NCBI GenBank assembly: GCA_900549855.1
Contig: URPS01000031.1
Coordinates: 1 to 25,281 of the forward strand
Length of the DNA stretch: 25,281 nt
Direction of reading: 5' to 3'
Source of the DNA: an uncultured bacterium
GTDB lineage: Bacteria; Cyanobacteriota; Vampirovibrionia; Gastranaerophilales; Gastranaerophilaceae
Below the pieces are notes generated by a model, which saw only the letters and a program-made list of their open reading frames with translations, made no database searches and was not told the origin of the DNA. Every line of letters begins with the position of its first letter. Position 1 is the stretch's first letter. Positions 23,632 through 25,281 of the stretch are shown piece by piece. The position numbers and the translations under genes were made by a program.

Positions 23632-24843
23632 TTAAAAATCTATATCACTAAATATCGGTTTTGTAGGTGTTTTGTTTTCATAATTTAGTTTGATGTCGGT
23701 TGAAACAGTTAATTCGATTGGCGCAGAAATGTAATCAACTTTATTAGATGGCATGGTTGCGTAGACACTTCCGTCAATATCAACGCACTTGAGTGCATAG
23801 TCGTTCAGAGTTTTGAATTTTTCTTCATTAGATAAGCATTCCCATTCAATAGCCTCATCAATAAGTTGTTCTTGTTCTCTTAGATTAATTTCAGAAGAGA
23901 AAAATTGGCGCCCTCGTCCACTGGATTCTATCAAATGTGATTTATCAAAATGAGTCAGTTCTTCCGGTTTTAATCGTGGAATATTATCAATGGCTGAACC
24001 CACAAGCTTCTTTAATTTTGTATAAATTTCTTCGTAGAGTTTTTTTGTTGCAACTTCGTTTACCAATTCATTACCTTCTGCGTTTGATGCATGGCGATAA
24101 ATTATTTGAGCCTTATTACTTGCAAATGCATTTAAGAAAGTCGCTAGAACATTTGCCATTCTTGAAGTATAAACATTCCTCAAAAAATCCGCTTTATCTT
24201 GATTATGATTTTTTCTCGCCTCTCTTGATTTTTCTAAAATTCCGACAAATGGATTAATTGAAATGTCTACAGACTCAATCATAGACGGATTTTTTTGAAT
24301 AGCATTCGCCAATTCTTCGGAAGCTTTTTGAGCATAGCCAGAACCTTTATTCCAACCGGAGGTTACAAATAGAATTGGAATATTTAGTTTTTCATAAATT
24401 TTCTCAATAGCTTCAACAACACTGTGTTTTCTATCTTTACCCTCAATAGGGAAATCAGAAGGGTTGGAATCGTCAACTATGCTTAAGTATTTATTACCAT
24501 TAAAGACATTGAAGCCTAAGCGCTCATTAAGAGTTTTGAATCCATTTAAGAAGCGTTCTAAATCTTCAAAAAGAATACTTCTATGACCATTTGCTTGTGC
24601 ATCTTTTAAACAATGAGAACACCCAACAGTACAACCTCGGAAAAGATTTAGTGTTTCAAACCTTTTAGTGATGAAGCTGATTGAATTCATTGTTAGAGGT
24701 TTTTCTCCCTGAAACAGTGGAATCTCAGATTGAATACCTTCCAGAAATTTAGTATCCAGCTTGCTCAGTGGATACTGGCTGTCTTTGATACTATTCTGGA
24801 GTTGTTTTATGTAATTATTTATGGAGGCAGATGAATTTATCAT
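23632..24843 (-). CDS. Radical SAM protein of unknown substrate
   Basis: The 403-aa product has the radical SAM cluster motif CTVGCSHC (C71, C75, C78), which binds a [4Fe-4S] cluster that cleaves S-adenosylmethionine. It is followed by a TIM-barrel-like region with YLSIVDDSNPSDFP and PILFVTSGWNKGSGYA. No extra Cys-rich SPASM/Twitch domain is visible (CLSN and KCVD are isolated), so typical peptide-maturase auxiliary clusters seem absent. The C-terminus is Thr/Pro-rich. The Ser/Asn-rich start MINSSASINNYI is not the lineage motif. The ATG follows the recurrent 5' element with only 3 nt between TATACT and ATG, and there is no Shine-Dalgarno sequence. It converges on the motif-protein block. A functional link to it is possible but unproven. 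Confidence 0.87.
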   Translation of the reverse strand: MINSSASINNYIKQLQNSIKDSQYPLSKLDTKFLEGIQSEIPLFQGEKPLTMNSISFITKRFETLNLFRGCTVGCSHCLKDAQANGHRSILFEDLERFLNGFKTLNERLGFNVFNGNKYLSIVDDSNPSDFPIEGKDRKHSVVEAIEKIYEKLNIPILFVTSGWNKGSGYAQKASEELANAIQKNPSMIESVDISINPFVGILEKSREARKNHNQDKADFLRNVYTSRMANVLATFLNAFASNKAQIIYRHASNAEGNELVNEVATKKLYEEIYTKLKKLVGSAIDNIPRLKPEELTHFDKSHLIESSGRGRQFFSSEINLREQEQLIDEAIEWECLSNEEKFKTLNDYALKCVDIDGSVYATMPSNKVDYISAPIELTVSTDIKLNYENKTPTKPIFSDIDF

Positions 24844-24878
24844 ACGAGTATAAAAACTTCTAAAAAATAAATTTGCTA
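24844..24878 (-). promoter_or_regulatory. Recurrent 5' element TAGCAAA...TATACT, copy D
   Basis: On the minus strand TAGCAAA (24878-24872), a TATTTTTTA core, AGAAG and TATACT (24852-24847) lead to the ATG at 24843. The order and spacing match copies A and B, and again there is no Shine-Dalgarno sequence. Confidence 0.55.
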
Positions 24879-24900
24879 AAGATTAATCAAATTGAATGTT

Positions 24901-24930
24901 TTGTGTGATTTTTTATTTTTTTATTATAAT
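24901..24930 (+). promoter_or_regulatory. Promoter of the gene at the right edge
   Basis: TTGTGT (24901-24906) and a perfect TATAAT (24925-24930) are spaced 18 bp apart across a T-rich spacer. It would give a leader of about 75 nt before the ATG at 25014. Confidence 0.6.
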
Positions 24931-25013
24931 TTTAGTAACATTTGTAAAACAAAATGAATTTAGGTCAATTTTTAAGTTTTAAATGTTTTAATAAATATAA
25001 AGGTAGAGTAATT

Positions 25014-25281
25014 ATGTCTGAAATCAACAATGATGATATTAATTTTAATATAAAGAATCGACAATTTTCAATAAAGAAATCTGATTTTAAGGAAAACAAA
25101 AAAGAAATATTTTTGTTTGATTTTTTTACAAAAAATTCGCAAAACAAGATGGTTAAATCTGATAACAAAAGAGTATCAATCCAAAAACTGGATATGGAAG
25201 CCGGAACAGAAGGAATTATTACAAAACAGGATATACAAATTTTTCTTCTAGATAAAAATGTTCAAAAAAATAATATTACAT
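25014..25281 (+). CDS. Partial gene, unknown protein, cut by the window edge
   Basis: An open frame runs from ATG 25014 to the window end without a stop (89 codons visible). AAAGGTAGAG lies before the ATG and a TATAAT promoter about 85 bp upstream. The protein starts MSEINNDDINFNIKNRQFS and is Lys/Asn/Asp-rich, with no signal peptide. The segment EAGTEGIITKQD near residues 67-78 has the spacing of an EF-hand/dockerin-type loop (acidic first position, Gly at 6, Ile at 8, Asp at 12), but key calcium ligands are poor, so this is only a resemblance. The NDDINFN start is vaguely like the lineage motif. It is transcribed divergently from the radical SAM gene. Confidence 0.75.
   Translation, partial: MSEINNDDINFNIKNRQFSIKKSDFKENKKEIFLFDFFTKNSQNKMVKSDNKRVSIQKLDMEAGTEGIITKQDIQIFLLDKNVQKNNIT

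Noticed and set aside
23593..23633. Intrinsic terminator for the gene block
   Set aside because: The T-run is present but the octamers are direct repeats. Only CTTAA/TTAAG can pair, too weak for a terminator stem.
24965..25168. Minus-strand frame near the right edge
   Set aside because: It is antisense to the better supported frame starting at 25014, which has a promoter and a ribosome site.

Overview
The window is AT-rich, densely coded bacterial DNA. Its housekeeping genes (rpsB, tsf, metG, proC) are ordinary bacterial versions. About half of the remaining proteins begin with a short Asn-rich N-terminal motif of the type M-[KRN]-I-x-x-[IV]-...-N-x-N-F-[QKT]-[GAS]. From memory this start recurs in gut Gastranaerophilales (non-photosynthetic 'Melainabacteria', sister to Cyanobacteria), so I place the window there with moderate confidence. 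Heptamer repeats of a kind known from cyanobacterial genomes fit that placement but do not prove it. No tRNA, rRNA, CRISPR array, transposase or phage hallmark gene was seen.

Layout. Positions 1-1785 hold rpsB and tsf, separated by a heptamer-repeat hairpin and closed by a strong intrinsic terminator. Positions 1800-5720 hold a small protein with a flagellar-rod-like tail, an exported von Willebrand A protein, a cytoplasmic GH57 alpha-glucan enzyme and a small thioredoxin. Positions 5784-7920 hold a degenerate CheR-like methyltransferase that converges on an HNH-like protein and a DUF1653 protein. Positions 7991-11755 hold proC, a small structured locus encoding a 52-aa membrane peptide, a HEFSH metallopeptidase and metG with its terminator. 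Positions 11758-13585 hold an unknown protein converging on a GNAT/unknown gene pair.

The most unusual part is the co-directional block at 13684-23567. It opens with a 1030-aa protein that has an ankyrin-like start and three AAA+ modules, the first lacking both nucleotide-binding motifs. Six genes follow. Most encode the N-terminal motif, a Gly/Ala-rich membrane hairpin, ankyrin-like repeats and a shared C-terminal module of about 150 aa, or pieces of that architecture. Gaps are short (7-96 bp, with one overlap), which suggests one transcription unit. A convergent radical SAM gene (23632-24843) closes the block, and a gene cut by the window edge begins at 25014.

Working model (inference): the motif is a lineage-specific address or recognition peptide, and the block encodes a family of membrane-anchored repeat proteins together with a Cdc48-like remodelling ATPase that carries a divergent form of the same start. 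The function is unknown. Outside the block the motif is also seen, in variable form, on the metallopeptidase, the CheR-like protein, the HNH-like protein and the 162-aa protein, and it is absent from all housekeeping proteins here.
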